Assembly (NCBI RefSeq): GCF_039852015.1
Contig: NZ_CP156626.1
Location: 2,886,249 to 2,950,248, forward strand
Length of the DNA stretch: 64,000 nt
DNA from: Robbsia sp. KACC 23696
GTDB lineage: Bacteria; Pseudomonadota; Gammaproteobacteria; Burkholderiales; Burkholderiaceae
Reading direction: 5' to 3'
Part shown: positions 18,828 through 28,013 of the stretch, one piece after another
How the letters are laid out: each line of letters opens with the position of its first letter
Numbering within the stretch: position 1 is the stretch's first letter
Notes under the pieces: model-generated
What the model was told of the DNA's origin: nothing
Seen by the model: only the letters and a program-made list of their open reading frames with translations
Databases searched by the model: none
Program-made: the position numbers and the translations under genes

Positions 18828-20498
18828 ATGTCAGCGATCAGAACAGGGGGCCCGGCACCGGCACCCCAAACGATGACGTCCTCGGAGCGCAAAGTGATTT
18901 TTGCCGCATCGCTGGGGACCATCTTCGAATGGTATGACTTTTATCTGGCGGGCTCCCTCGCTCTCTATATCAGCCGAACTTTCTTCTCGGGCGTCAATCC
19001 GACGGCCGCCTTCATCTTCACCTTGTTGAGCTTTGCCGCCGGCTTCGCGATGCGGCCCTTCGGCGCAATCGTGTTCGGGCGACTCGGAGACATGGTCGGG
19101 CGTAAATACACCTTCCTGATCACCATCCTGATCATGGGTGCCTCGACCTTCCTGGTCGGTCTGCTGCCGGGTTATGCGACATTGGGCATGACCGCGCCGG
19201 TTTTCTTCATCGTGATGCGGATGCTGCAGGGCCTGGCGCTCGGCGGCGAATACGGCGGCGCCGCCACTTACGTTGCGGAACATGCACCGCATGGCAAGCG
19301 CGGCGCCTATACGTCCTGGATTCAGACCACGGCGACGGGCGGCCTGATCCTGTCCCTGCTCGTGATCCTGGGCGTCCGGACCACGTTAGGCGAAGACGCT
19401 TTCGGCGCCTGGGGCTGGCGCGTTCCCTTCCTGTTGTCGATCGTGCTGCTGGCTATCTCCGTCTGGATTCGTCTGCAACTGAGCGAATCGCCGACCTTCC
19501 AAAAGATGAAGGAAGAAGGCAAGACATCGAAGGCGCCGCTGACCGAGTCGTTCGGTCAATGGAAGAACCTGAAGATCGTGTTGATCGCGCTGTTCGGGTT
19601 GGCGGCCGGCCAAGCCGTGGTGTTCTACACGAGCCAGTTCTATTCGCTGTTCTTCCTGACGCAGACGCTGAAGGTCGATGGCAGTACGGCGAATATTCTG
19701 ATGGCGATCGCCTTGATCATCGGCACGCCGTTCTTCGTTATCTTCGGCACCTTGTCGGACAAGATCGGACGTAAGCCGATCATCCTGGCAGGCTGCGCCA
19801 TCGCGGCGCTGACCTACTTCCCGATGTTCAAGGCCTTGACGCACTATGCGAACCCGGCACTCGAAGCGGCACAGGCGCGCGCGCCGATCGTCGTCACCGC
19901 CGATCCGGCCGAATGCTCCTTCCAGTTCAATCCGGTAGGAACGTCGAAATTCACGTCATCTTGCGATATCGCCAAGAGCTATCTGTCGCGCGCCGGCTTG
20001 AACTACGAGAACGTCGCCGCCGCGCCGGGCACGATCGCATCGATCAAGGTCGGTAGCGAGATCATCCCGTCGTTCGATACCCGCAGCAGCAGCGATGCGA
20101 AGGCGGCGAATGCGGCGTTCGAGTCGAAACTGAGTGCGACCTTGCGGGGTGACGGCTATCCGGCAAAGGCGGACACCGCGCAGATCAACAAGCCGATGAC
20201 GGTGATCATCCTGGCCATCATGGTGATCTATGTCGGGATGGTGTACGGCCCGATCGCCGCAATGCTGGTGGAGATGTTCCCGACGCGAATCCGCTATACC
20301 TCGATGTCGCTGCCCTATCACATCGGCAATGGCTGGCTGGGGGGATTCCTGCCCGCCACCTCGTTCGCCATGGTGGCGGCAAACGGGAATATCTATTCCG
20401 GGCTGTGGTATCCGGTTGTGATCGCCGTGGCGACCTTCTTTATCGGCCTGTTCTTCGTCAAGGAAACGAAGGACCGCGACATCAACGCGATCGAGTGA
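18828..20498 (+). CDS. MHS-family MFS transporter with a large extra loop
   Basis: 556 residues. Typical MHS features: ASLGTIFEWYDFYLAGSLA in helix 1, GRLGDMVGRKYTFLITI in loop 2-3, RMLQGLALGGEYGGAATYVAEH and a final ETKDRDINAIE. MHS proteins co-transport protons with organic acids or osmolytes (ProP, ShiA, KgtP). Between about residues 335 and 455, in the second half, a hydrophilic segment with two cysteines (AECSFQF, TSSCDIAK) interrupts the TM array and probably lies in the periplasm. ATG 18828 has AGGAG upstream; the frame is open from 18726. The last gene before the tRNA. Confidence 0.9.
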   Translation: MSAIRTGGPAPAPQTMTSSERKVIFAASLGTIFEWYDFYLAGSLALYISRTFFSGVNPTAAFIFTLLSFAAGFAMRPFGAIVFGRLGDMVGRKYTFLITILIMGASTFLVGLLPGYATLGMTAPVFFIVMRMLQGLALGGEYGGAATYVAEHAPHGKRGAYTSWIQTTATGGLILSLLVILGVRTTLGEDAFGAWGWRVPFLLSIVLLAISVWIRLQLSESPTFQKMKEEGKTSKAPLTESFGQWKNLKIVLIALFGLAAGQAVVFYTSQFYSLFFLTQTLKVDGSTANILMAIALIIGTPFFVIFGTLSDKIGRKPIILAGCAIAALTYFPMFKALTHYANPALEAAQARAPIVVTADPAECSFQFNPVGTSKFTSSCDIAKSYLSRAGLNYENVAAAPGTIASIKVGSEIIPSFDTRSSSDAKAANAAFESKLSATLRGDGYPAKADTAQINKPMTVIILAIMVIYVGMVYGPIAAMLVEMFPTRIRYTSMSLPYHIGNGWLGGFLPATSFAMVAANGNIYSGLWYPVVIAVATFFIGLFFVKETKDRDINAIE

Positions 20499-20561
20499 TG
20501 TCGGTGTCGAACCTTTTCCCGACCCGTCGATGCACTATTTTAGGTTTTTCGTAGAAAGTGC

Positions 20562-20590
20562 TTGACGACGGGAAAGATACTCTCTAATAT
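20562..20590 (+). promoter_or_regulatory. Sigma-70 promoter of tRNA-Met
   Basis: TTGACG and TAATAT separated by exactly 17 bases, ending ten bases before the tRNA. Confidence 0.75.
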
Positions 20591-20600
20591 TTGCTCTCTC

Positions 20601-20684
<84 letters not shown>

Positions 20685-20689
<5 letters not shown>

Positions 20690-20724
20690 AGCCGCAGCCC
20701 GTAAGGGTTTGCGGCTTTTTGCTT
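20685..20724 (+). terminator. Terminator after tRNA-Met, supplied by the element
   Basis: Stem CAAAAAGCCGCA/TGCGGCTTTTTG followed by CTTTG. The original terminator was displaced to the right end (49323-49360); this one has the same outer stem bases but a different loop. Confidence 0.75.
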
Positions 20725-20758
20725 TGTCTCGCGCAGTGAGCCAGTTTGTGAGCCACTC

Positions 20759-22111
20759 ATGCACAAATTGCCTCATCTCTACCGCAATCGATTCGGTGTC
20801 TACTACCTGCGGCTGACCAGCCACGGTCGTGAAGTCAAACGCTCTCTTCGCACGAAAGATTTCAAGCAAGCTAAACTCTTCGCACTGTCGTTCAATCTTG
20901 AACTCGCGATGAGCAGCAACCGGCCGAAGATCACCGATTTCAATTTCGACCTCTCCGGGGTCCGTGAGTTTGATGTCGTGCTACCCGATGGCACGCAAAT
21001 CAAAGACATCAAAACACCGGAAGACGTCAGCCTCGTCAAGCAACTCTTCGGCGATCGCCTGCTCAATGTTGGCCCTTTGCCGACTCTCGACCTCCCGACA
21101 CTGGCCCCCAACACCCTCACTGCTGTTGTTCATCACCAAGCCGAGCAAGCCGTCGCAAAGCGACGCAGCAAGCCACTGACCGATGTCATTGGTCTCTATC
21201 TCAAAGAGAAGGCCCTCGACAACGCCGCACGAACCCTTTCGGCGAAACGCCAAGCGTTCAGTGAGTTTGCAGCATCCGCTGGTGAAAAGCCGATGGACGA
21301 CTATGCCCTCGCCGACGCCGTGGCGTTCAAGAACGGCTTGATCGAAGCCAATGGCAGTGCGAGCCGGATCAATGCCAAGCTGTCGTTCTTGCGGGATTTG
21401 TTCGCTTACGCGATCAACAACGGCTTGTATGTCGGGGGAAATCCGTTTGCGGCGGCCAAGGTATCGTCAAAATCCAAGCTCGAACAACAGAAACGATCGT
21501 ATAAACCGTTCTCATCGGGCGACCTCCGCCGGATCTTCTCCCCGGACAGCTATTCGGTCCGCATGGACAAGCCTGCTTATTATTGGCTGCCCTTCCTTGC
21601 CCTCTATACCGGTGCCCGCCTCGAAGAACTCGCCAGCTTGTCGATTGAGCAGGTCCAACGCGACGGCGACGTGTGGTTTTTTGAAATTACCAAGGGCAAA
21701 AACTCGAACTCATTGCGACGCATCCCCTTGCATCGCACCGTCGTCGAATCCGATTTCCTCACCTATGTCGACCGCCAACGAGTCGCCAAGCAAGTTCAGG
21801 TCTTCCCAGATTTGAAGCCGGGGAAAAACGGCTACGGTAAAAACGTGACGCGCCGATTTGCGGACTACCTCGACGAATTAACAATCACAGATGATCGGAA
21901 AGTGTTTCACAGTTTCCGGCACACATTTATCAATCGAATGACCGAGCTCAGTGTTCACCCGGCCATGCTGATGGCGTTGGTCGGTCATTACGAGCAGTCG
22001 CGAGTGGATTTCAGCAGCCCGCATTTTTCGAATTACCAGCACAACAAGGCGTTGGCAGAATTGAAGCAGACCATCGATCGCTTTGATCTAGAACTGCCCA
22101 GGGCCTTCTAG
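20759..22111 (+). CDS. Tyrosine site-specific integrase of the island
   Basis: 450 residues. An N-terminal segment with FGVYYLRLTSHGREVKRSLRT resembles the arm-binding/DUF6538-type domain, a SAM-like core-binding domain covers about residues 135-245, and the catalytic domain follows. Active-site elements are TGARLEELASL (first Arg), HSFRHTFINR (His-x-x-Arg-His) and LVGHYEQS, with the nucleophile Tyr expected near FSNYQHN. It starts 81 bases after the tRNA and reads into the island, as expected for the enzyme that placed the element in the tRNA. The start ATG is the first in the frame. Confidence 0.93.
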   Translation: MHKLPHLYRNRFGVYYLRLTSHGREVKRSLRTKDFKQAKLFALSFNLELAMSSNRPKITDFNFDLSGVREFDVVLPDGTQIKDIKTPEDVSLVKQLFGDRLLNVGPLPTLDLPTLAPNTLTAVVHHQAEQAVAKRRSKPLTDVIGLYLKEKALDNAARTLSAKRQAFSEFAASAGEKPMDDYALADAVAFKNGLIEANGSASRINAKLSFLRDLFAYAINNGLYVGGNPFAAAKVSSKSKLEQQKRSYKPFSSGDLRRIFSPDSYSVRMDKPAYYWLPFLALYTGARLEELASLSIEQVQRDGDVWFFEITKGKNSNSLRRIPLHRTVVESDFLTYVDRQRVAKQVQVFPDLKPGKNGYGKNVTRRFADYLDELTITDDRKVFHSFRHTFINRMTELSVHPAMLMALVGHYEQSRVDFSSPHFSNYQHNKALAELKQTIDRFDLELPRAF

Positions 22112-22116
22112 AACCC

Positions 22117-22632
22117 ATGCTCAGCCGCCTGATCCGTCTGGTCTTCTCCTTGACCGCCGTGGCTCCACTGTCGGTGTCGCTGGCTTACGCCTTTGCACGC
22201 GAACACAACTATGGATGGGCTCTCGCGGCGGCTGGTGCTTGCATCCTCCTGGCGTTTTTGGCTCGCTGGATCATCACCACGGCGGGAAGAAAACTGGCCC
22301 CGCTCGCGATCACAGTCTCGAAAGCCAAGAGCGCGGACAAGGAGGTCATCGCCTTTTTTGTCGCCTACGCGTTGCCCCTGGTATTGAAAGGACAAGCCGC
22401 CCCGGATCTCACCTCTTGGATGGTGGCCGCGGTCATGCTATTAACCGTCATCTGGGGCACCCACAGTCTACAAATCAATCCGGTTCTGGGCATCATGGGT
22501 TTTCATTTTTACGAGGTGGATACCCAGGGTGGCCTCACGTATCTGATGATCACCCGAGGCAAAATCACCAATGTGTCATCCATCAAGACCGTGGTGCAGC
22601 TGAGCGACTACGGGCTGTTGCAAATCAAATAA
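22117..22632 (+). CDS. Four-TM membrane protein, KwaA-like (Kiwa defence)
   Basis: 171 residues. Four hydrophobic segments can be seen: RLIRLVFSLTAVAPLSVSLAY, WALAAAGACILLAFLARWII, VIAFFVAYALPLVL and WMVAAVMLLTVIWG, then a soluble tail (GFHFYEVDTQGGLTYLMITR). I call it KwaA-like because it directly precedes a DUF4868 protein, the arrangement of the two-gene Kiwa system, in which KwaA is a small membrane sensor of phage attachment or injection. The sequence match itself is weak to my eye. ATG is five bases after the integrase stop with no strong ribosome site, so it may be cotranscribed with the integrase. Confidence 0.6.
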   Translation: MLSRLIRLVFSLTAVAPLSVSLAYAFAREHNYGWALAAAGACILLAFLARWIITTAGRKLAPLAITVSKAKSADKEVIAFFVAYALPLVLKGQAAPDLTSWMVAAVMLLTVIWGTHSLQINPVLGIMGFHFYEVDTQGGLTYLMITRGKITNVSSIKTVVQLSDYGLLQIK

Positions 22633-22648
22633 AGAAAAGGAACGGCAA

Positions 22649-23512
22649 ATGGCGTTGTTCGCTTTAATGAGAGACCCTCAGACGCCGGTGTTGCGATTTC
22701 ATCTGAACGCTGAGCTGGAACGTCAGGTCGCCGCCGCATTTGAGGAGCAATACCGGGTGTTTCGAAATGGAATTGTCGAGGCCATTGCTTTCGACGGCAG
22801 GAACACACCGGAAGCGGACGAACTGCTGGTCATTGAAAACCTAGTCGACCCTTACGGGCTCGCCGCCGCGATCGACAACCCTCTGACCATCGACACGCTT
22901 GATCCCAACGTCGTTCCGTTGGACAACATCAAAGGCGTATTTTGGGGACTGACGCAAGGCCAGCAAACTCACATCCTGTTTCAGGTTTTTGAGAAAAAAC
23001 GTGTGATTGCTCGGGCCGGTCCGGCCATGTTCTTCTCAAATGACACCTTCCGTCCTGTCTCTGGGGCCGGTCTGACCCTCGATCACCGTTTGACTGCCGT
23101 CCTGGACGGCACGTCCTTGACGTTCAGGAACTTCTTCTTCGCCCGCCAACTTTTCGATTTGCAAGCCTATCTGAAAGAAGCCACAGATGAGCAGGTTGTA
23201 CAGTTTGCTGAGCATGAAAAAATCGCCGTGGCCGACGCCGATTTGTTTAAGGCCAATGCGAGCTCCACGATCCGCAAGCGCATTGCGGTCATTTTGGACT
23301 CAGGGATTCTGGACCGCTACCCGTCCGATCGAATCTTGGAGTATGCCCAGCACTATGACGTGCGGCTCGAAATCGATGGCGACGGGAAAATTGTCATGCC
23401 GACTGACAAGAAAGTCTTAAAGGAGCTGCTAGACGTTCTGGATGAAGGCTATTTCACCTCCACGCTCTCAAACCAGCGCTATAAATCGCGGGGAAAGCTG
23501 CGCATTGGGTGA
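22649..23512 (+). CDS. DUF4868 protein, KwaB-like (Kiwa defence)
   Basis: 287 residues, soluble, no signal peptide. The middle ILFQVFEKKRVIARAGPAMFF, then FRPVSGAGLTLDHRLTAVLDG and LTFRNFFFARQLFDLQ, is the DUF4868 pattern of strands followed by an aromatic-rich segment. KwaB of Kiwa is a DUF4868 DNA-binding effector that acts with membrane KwaA. It is 16 bases after the KwaA-like gene with AAGGA upstream of ATG, so the two form an operon. It is shorter than the usual 300-320 residues. An alternative is a related DUF4868 protein outside Kiwa. Confidence 0.65.
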   Translation: MALFALMRDPQTPVLRFHLNAELERQVAAAFEEQYRVFRNGIVEAIAFDGRNTPEADELLVIENLVDPYGLAAAIDNPLTIDTLDPNVVPLDNIKGVFWGLTQGQQTHILFQVFEKKRVIARAGPAMFFSNDTFRPVSGAGLTLDHRLTAVLDGTSLTFRNFFFARQLFDLQAYLKEATDEQVVQFAEHEKIAVADADLFKANASSTIRKRIAVILDSGILDRYPSDRILEYAQHYDVRLEIDGDGKIVMPTDKKVLKELLDVLDEGYFTSTLSNQRYKSRGKLRIG

Positions 23513-23691
23513 GCGCATCGCGTTGCCCCTCACTAACTTGACGACAAGACCGTCACGAATCAACCTCTGTCGGTCCTCGGAAGGGTCGATGAGGCGTCCT
23601 TGAACTGGCCGCTCCCGGGTGATCTATGCCAGCCATTAAAATGCGATACCATCCCGTCTGATCTTCGGCACTGTATGCTCCAAGGAAGCGC

Positions 23692-24264
23692 ATGGTTAAG
23701 AGATACGTGGTCCACGGCAACGACAAGACGACAGCCAATGGAACGGTGTTAGTGGGCCAGATCCAACACACCGGTTACAACAAATCCACTGCGGTGGAGG
23801 GGGACGCCGTCGATTGCCCCGCGTGCAAGTCGATCGGAATGATCGTGCCGGTTGGAGCTTACAACCGCATGCGATTTATGAACAAGCGCGTAGCGTTGAG
23901 CGACGACGTGTGCATGTGCAAATGCCCCACCCCGCCGCGATTGATTGCCTCTCAAACCACCATTTCGTTCTCCGACGACGCCTCGACGGCATCGGCCCCC
24001 GTCGCCATGGCAGCGACGTCCTCGACACCGCTGTCAGCAGCCCCCTTCGATATGCAATCCATCACGACGACAGGATCTGCCACTCAGATTGCCGCTCGCG
24101 GGGTGAGCTCCTCCGAGGAGGCGGAATGCCTGGCCCAATACAATATCGACATGGACATGTGTTCTGCGGACGCCGCCATGCGGGGAGGCCGGGCTGGTGC
24201 TCGGTCGTATCTTGCCTGTAAAGAACGGGCCTTCGCCCGCTATCAATCGTGTAGAGGATATTGA
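23692..24264 (+). CDS. PAAR-domain protein (type VI secretion tip) with short C-terminal extension
   Basis: 190 residues. The first 90 form a PAAR-like (DUF4150-type) domain: DKTTANGTVLVG, AVEGDAVDCPACKSIGMIV and GKR-like KRVALSDDVCMCKCP, with several Cys that may hold a metal. PAAR proteins cap the VgrG spike of type VI secretion systems and deliver fused or bound effectors. A Thr/Ser/Ala-rich linker leads to a C-terminal part of about 50 residues with four Cys (EAECLAQYNIDMDMCSADAAM, YLACKERAFARYQSC), which is small for a toxin. AAGGA precedes ATG 23692. No other T6SS gene is on the island; it would use the host apparatus. Confidence 0.8.
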   Translation: MVKRYVVHGNDKTTANGTVLVGQIQHTGYNKSTAVEGDAVDCPACKSIGMIVPVGAYNRMRFMNKRVALSDDVCMCKCPTPPRLIASQTTISFSDDASTASAPVAMAATSSTPLSAAPFDMQSITTTGSATQIAARGVSSSEEAECLAQYNIDMDMCSADAAMRGGRAGARSYLACKERAFARYQSCRGY

Positions 24265-24265
24265 A

Positions 24266-24529
24266 ATGACCCCACGCCAGCCCCAATGCATCATTTCCGT
24301 CTGGGACGACGAAGAAAAAGCAGTGGTTTCTTATGGGGTGGACGCGACGAAGGTGCGTTCACTGATCGCGTCAGCGATGCCATTCGACATGCGTCTGGAC
24401 GAACACGATCATGTCGTTGATGACGAGTTTGCCCGGATCTTGGGTGGCCGCATCATGAAGTTTCTCGCCGTGACCAACCCCGACATTAAGCCCTTCGACA
24501 AGATCACATTGCATCCTAATGCCCCCTGA
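24266..24529 (+). CDS. Small acidic protein paired with the PAAR gene
   Basis: 87 residues, rich in Asp and Glu, one base after the PAAR stop, so surely in one operon. I do not recognise the family. The sequence MTPRQPQCIISVWDDEEKAVVSYGVD suggests a small alpha/beta protein, with no signal peptide or TM. By position it could be an immunity protein or an adaptor for the PAAR tip. Confidence 0.6.
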   Translation: MTPRQPQCIISVWDDEEKAVVSYGVDATKVRSLIASAMPFDMRLDEHDHVVDDEFARILGGRIMKFLAVTNPDIKPFDKITLHPNAP

Positions 24530-25205
24530 TTGGTTATGGAAAGCGTTGCAAATTCGTTCGACTGCAAGGTCGCGGCAGCAATAAAGACGCGTCCCGGCCG
24601 TTAGCTAGTTCGATAAAAGAACGCAGCACATCTTACAGAAAACCGGTCTACCGCCAAAATGTCGGCCCGCAAACCTGTCTCCGCAGGCATTGCTGCGCCT
24701 ATGTCACTCTCGGGTCAATTGCGTACCAGCGACAGTAACTCGGCCGTACCGTATCTACCTCACGCTCTAGGAGCGCCCGCAATCGTTAATAAAGCGGTCA
24801 CCTACTAAATCAATCACTTTCGTACGATTCCTTAGGATCCGCATGCTGTCACACTAGTCTGCGTAGCTGTTACAAAGCAACCCTCGCCGCATATCGGTAT
24901 CTCTACAAGGTGGCGATGCAAAGCCGCTGCGGTCAACGAATTAGGTATGCGGAATGCACAAAACGCCGACATATACGCATTTTCGAGCGGGTGACTTGCG
25001 GTGCTTGCATTCGCATGTTGCCAAGACAAAATAGCAAATCGTTACGTTGTGCCTTTCAGGTAGAATTCTGAAACCATCACGTGTTACGATGGCCAACCGC
25101 GCCAGTGTATTTTTCACGCGCCGCATTTAAAGAAAGTGTTAAAGTAATTAGAATTTTTGGGTATCCTGCATTCGAGAAATTTCGCTAAAGCAAAAGGATT
25201 CAATT
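24530..25205. other. Gene-free interval before PARIS
   Basis: About 675 bases in which I find no credible gene. The last 150 bases become AT-rich and probably hold the promoter of the ATPase gene at 25206. Confidence 0.5.
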
Positions 25206-26309
25206 GTGAAAATTATAGAAGTTACTGTCCATGGGATTTTTGGTAGGCCTGGAAGTGTTACATATCACTTTAATAATGATTTAAACATTCTCACCGGTAG
25301 AAACGGATCTGGCAAAACTACTATAATTAAGCTTGCATGGTCAATAATCAGTGGGAATATCCTTTTGGCATTGCGAGAAATTAATTTCAAGTCGTGCGTC
25401 GTGGTGACCGATGAATATTCTTGCACGGTCGTAAGAACTGGCCCGGTCCATTGTAGGATCGAATTGGAGACGGAGGAAGGCCGCCAAGATTTTGAGGATG
25501 ATAATAGTGATCCGGATGAGCCGTTCATGGAGTCCGCTGAGGATAAAGCGGGCCCGATTCTTATTTCGAAGGGCGGGTCGATCTTTTTCCCCACTTTCCG
25601 CCGGATCGAGGGCGGATTCTCTATGGTGCCCAACACTCCCACACGAGCTCGGCCCGGTCAGAAATTAGGGTTAGATCTCGACGATTCTCTTGTTTCCATC
25701 TCTAAGACCCTAACGAATAAGGAGCATATTTTCGTTGCGGCCATTTCCAGTCAAGATATCGTTAGCTTGCTTTTAAAGCGATATGCTAATTTTTCTGAAG
25801 AAATCAACGCTTTTCAAGGAGAAGTAACTCGAAGTGTAATCGAAAAAATTCGTCAGTATGAAAATACGCAAACAGTTAAGCAAGACGCTGATGCGTTACT
25901 TTCCGAAACCCGCGCTGAGATTGAAAAAATTGAGGAGTTCAGTTCTAAAACTTTAGCCCCTCTTACTGCAATTCGCGCACTTGTTGAAAAATTATTTCAA
26001 CATTCAGGCATCTCGTTCGGAAAAAGGCTAAGCTTTGGCGATGCTGCGGCTGCCGTCAACAGTGATGCATTATCGGCAGGCGAGAAGCAGATGCTTAGCT
26101 TCATTTGCTATAACGCATTTTACAAAAACTCTATTATCTTCATTGATGAGCCCGAGCTAAGTTTGCACGTCGACTGGCAACGGCGGTTGTATGCGATACT
26201 GGAGTCACAAGAATCCGGAAATCAATTCATTTTCGCAACACACTCACCTTTCATCTATGGGAAATATCCTGAGAAAGAGGTGAGTATCGGCATCGACAAA
26301 GGAGATTAA
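25206..26309 (+). CDS. ariA: PARIS AAA-type ATPase AriA
   Basis: 367 residues. An ABC/SMC-like ATPase of the AAA_15/OLD kind: Walker A GRNGSGKTT at 31-39, a long insert with a coiled segment (about 190-260), signature SAGEKQMLSF, Walker B SIIFIDEPELSLHVDWQ and a final FATHSPFIY. In PARIS, AriA forms a hexamer that holds AriB and releases it when it senses anti-restriction proteins such as phage T7 Ocr. The start is GTG 25206 with AAGGA upstream. Base composition is clearly AT-richer than the chromosome. It is followed two bases later by the AriB gene, which makes PARIS rather than a stand-alone OLD ATPase the likely reading. Confidence 0.82.
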   Translation: MKIIEVTVHGIFGRPGSVTYHFNNDLNILTGRNGSGKTTIIKLAWSIISGNILLALREINFKSCVVVTDEYSCTVVRTGPVHCRIELETEEGRQDFEDDNSDPDEPFMESAEDKAGPILISKGGSIFFPTFRRIEGGFSMVPNTPTRARPGQKLGLDLDDSLVSISKTLTNKEHIFVAAISSQDIVSLLLKRYANFSEEINAFQGEVTRSVIEKIRQYENTQTVKQDADALLSETRAEIEKIEEFSSKTLAPLTAIRALVEKLFQHSGISFGKRLSFGDAAAAVNSDALSAGEKQMLSFICYNAFYKNSIIFIDEPELSLHVDWQRRLYAILESQESGNQFIFATHSPFIYGKYPEKEVSIGIDKGD

Positions 26310-26311
26310 CT

Positions 26312-27091
26312 ATGCCTGCCGATAAACCTCGACTGACTGTTGATGAAATCTTTGAACTTTTGAAACGCACCTCCCTTCCCACCGTCTTAGTGGAGGGACG
26401 AGATGACATAATTTTTTATCGAGCTGTCGAGCACGAATTACAAAAATTCGACGTTGATATGTTGCCTGCCGGCAATAAAGAAGCTGTGCTTAACTTGAAG
26501 CAGAAAATAAAGACTGCTTCAATTTCTGTCCCTATCATTTTTATTGTGGATAAAGACTTGTGGGTGCATGAAGGCGATGTAGTGCAAGATAGTTCGTTAA
26601 TAACAACAAGCGGATACTCAATCGAAAATGACTTATTTATCGACGGAGATCTTGAGAGCTTGCTGACTCCCCCAGAAAATGGGAAATTTAAGCTTGAGAT
26701 GCATAAATTTATACATTGGTATGCACTCGCTGTCGCTCGGTATCGTTCTGGCAGCCACACAACTTTCCGCACTCATCCGGGGAAATTATTAGACGACGAA
26801 GATTTTTTTTCTTCCGAGACAACACTTCATGAAAATGAGCTGTACCCAGAGGAATTTCGAAAGGAAATCGAATTTAATTATGCACATACTCTGAGAGGAA
26901 AATCACTCTTCGCGTTGCTCCTGCGGCAATTATCGGCTACGAAACGTGACATCAAATTTAGTAGCAAGCAGTTGATGGCATTTGGTGCATCAAGGAAAGG
27001 GCCACACTTTCAAAAAATCAGCAATGCTGTCAGGGCGGCGTTGGAACAAGCTAACGAACAGCCATCGGGGACGATTTCAACTCTTTCATAA
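26312..27091 (+). CDS. ariB: PARIS TOPRIM/DUF4435 effector AriB
   Basis: 259 residues. The N-terminus carries a TOPRIM-like pattern: TVLVEGRDDIIFY with the catalytic-type Glu28, then PIIFIVDKDLWVHE (Asp-x-Asp type) and TSGYSIENDLFIDG, which is typical of DUF4435. In PARIS, AriB is a nuclease that cuts host tRNA (tRNA-Lys in E. coli) when freed by AriA, causing abortive infection. ATG 26312 lies two bases after the AriA stop and a GGAG overlaps that stop. AT-rich like its partner. Confidence 0.82.
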   Translation: MPADKPRLTVDEIFELLKRTSLPTVLVEGRDDIIFYRAVEHELQKFDVDMLPAGNKEAVLNLKQKIKTASISVPIIFIVDKDLWVHEGDVVQDSSLITTSGYSIENDLFIDGDLESLLTPPENGKFKLEMHKFIHWYALAVARYRSGSHTTFRTHPGKLLDDEDFFSSETTLHENELYPEEFRKEIEFNYAHTLRGKSLFALLLRQLSATKRDIKFSSKQLMAFGASRKGPHFQKISNAVRAALEQANEQPSGTISTLS

Positions 27092-27587
27092 CGCAATATT
27101 TATACTTGACTAGTCGATAAACATGAGTTGCGAGCTTCGTCCTGCTTTGCAATTTTGATGGACTTTCCGCCATCGTACCGATTCATACTTCTGTACGCAC
27201 TGTGCGTTATTAGGATCGCACCGGCCTTTGAAAAGGTGGGTCTTGCCGCCGCGAGCAGCGATATGACCCATTACGACGTTTCCATGAAATTTTCCGGTGC
27301 ATGCCGCGAAGGGCCGCACGTAGGCCCGTTTCGATCATTCGCTCATCGACATTTCAACGTCCGCTAGGGCCGAAAAACCGACACCAAGATGCATCCTCTG
27401 GATTCTCCCCAAAAGCGCCCGTTGTGTCACTGGCACTGTCCCGAACAGAGGCGGATGCGCCGGTCGGGCTTTTGACCGACGGGTCCATTTCGGACGGACC
27501 AGACGCACTCCCTAGTTGGACACAGCAGTGTAGCGTTCACTCGTCACGCCCTCATGAACCCCATCCCGCCGGGCAGGAGCGAGGAAT
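27092..27587. other. Gene-free interval after PARIS
   Basis: About 500 bases with only short frames that have no recognisable product. It may be the remains of an older gene; a 69-residue Cys-containing frame at 27110-27319 (minus) is too weak to annotate. Confidence 0.45.
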
Positions 27588-28013
27588 TCAGTGTGTCCCG
27601 GGTTGAACTGGCGGAACCGTCATCCGCATCGCCTGGGCGACATACGAAACGATCTGAACAATGGCGTCCCTGTTCGCCTTGGGCAAATCCGCAATGATAC
27701 CGCTCATTCGCAGAGCATCGCTCTCGGCCAAATCCGAATACCCGTCAAAAAACGCACCGATCGGGTAGCTCAGGACCTCGGCCAATTGAGCCAGCCGCGG
27801 CAAGCTCGGGGCAATCGAACCGCCTTCCATTCGCGCCACCGTCTCCCGCTCCACGCCAATCGCATGAGCAACTTGCAATTGGGACAAGCCCACGACTTGG
27901 CGTCTCGCCGCGATCGCCGCCCCCACCTTCGAGACGACGAGTTGGCTCGTTGATTCTCGTTTTCTCACCGCCACGTTGCCCTCCAGCATCACATCTGTGA
28001 TGTTTTGCGACAT
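27588..28013 (-). CDS. XRE-family HTH repressor
   Basis: 141 residues. A Cro/CI-type HTH spans roughly residues 30-90: GAAIAARRQVVGLSQLQVAHAIGVERETVARMEGG and then LPRLAQLAEVLSYPIGAFFDG. The short C-terminal part (DLPKANRDAIVQIVSYVAQAMRM) is probably a dimerization helix pair. It is divergent from the CAP-domain lipoprotein gene; two dyads with the same half-site in and beside its start suggest it represses itself and that gene. Confidence 0.88.
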   Translation of the reverse strand: MSQNITDVMLEGNVAVRKRESTSQLVVSKVGAAIAARRQVVGLSQLQVAHAIGVERETVARMEGGSIAPSLPRLAQLAEVLSYPIGAFFDGYSDLAESDALRMSGIIADLPKANRDAIVQIVSYVAQAMRMTVPPVQPGTH

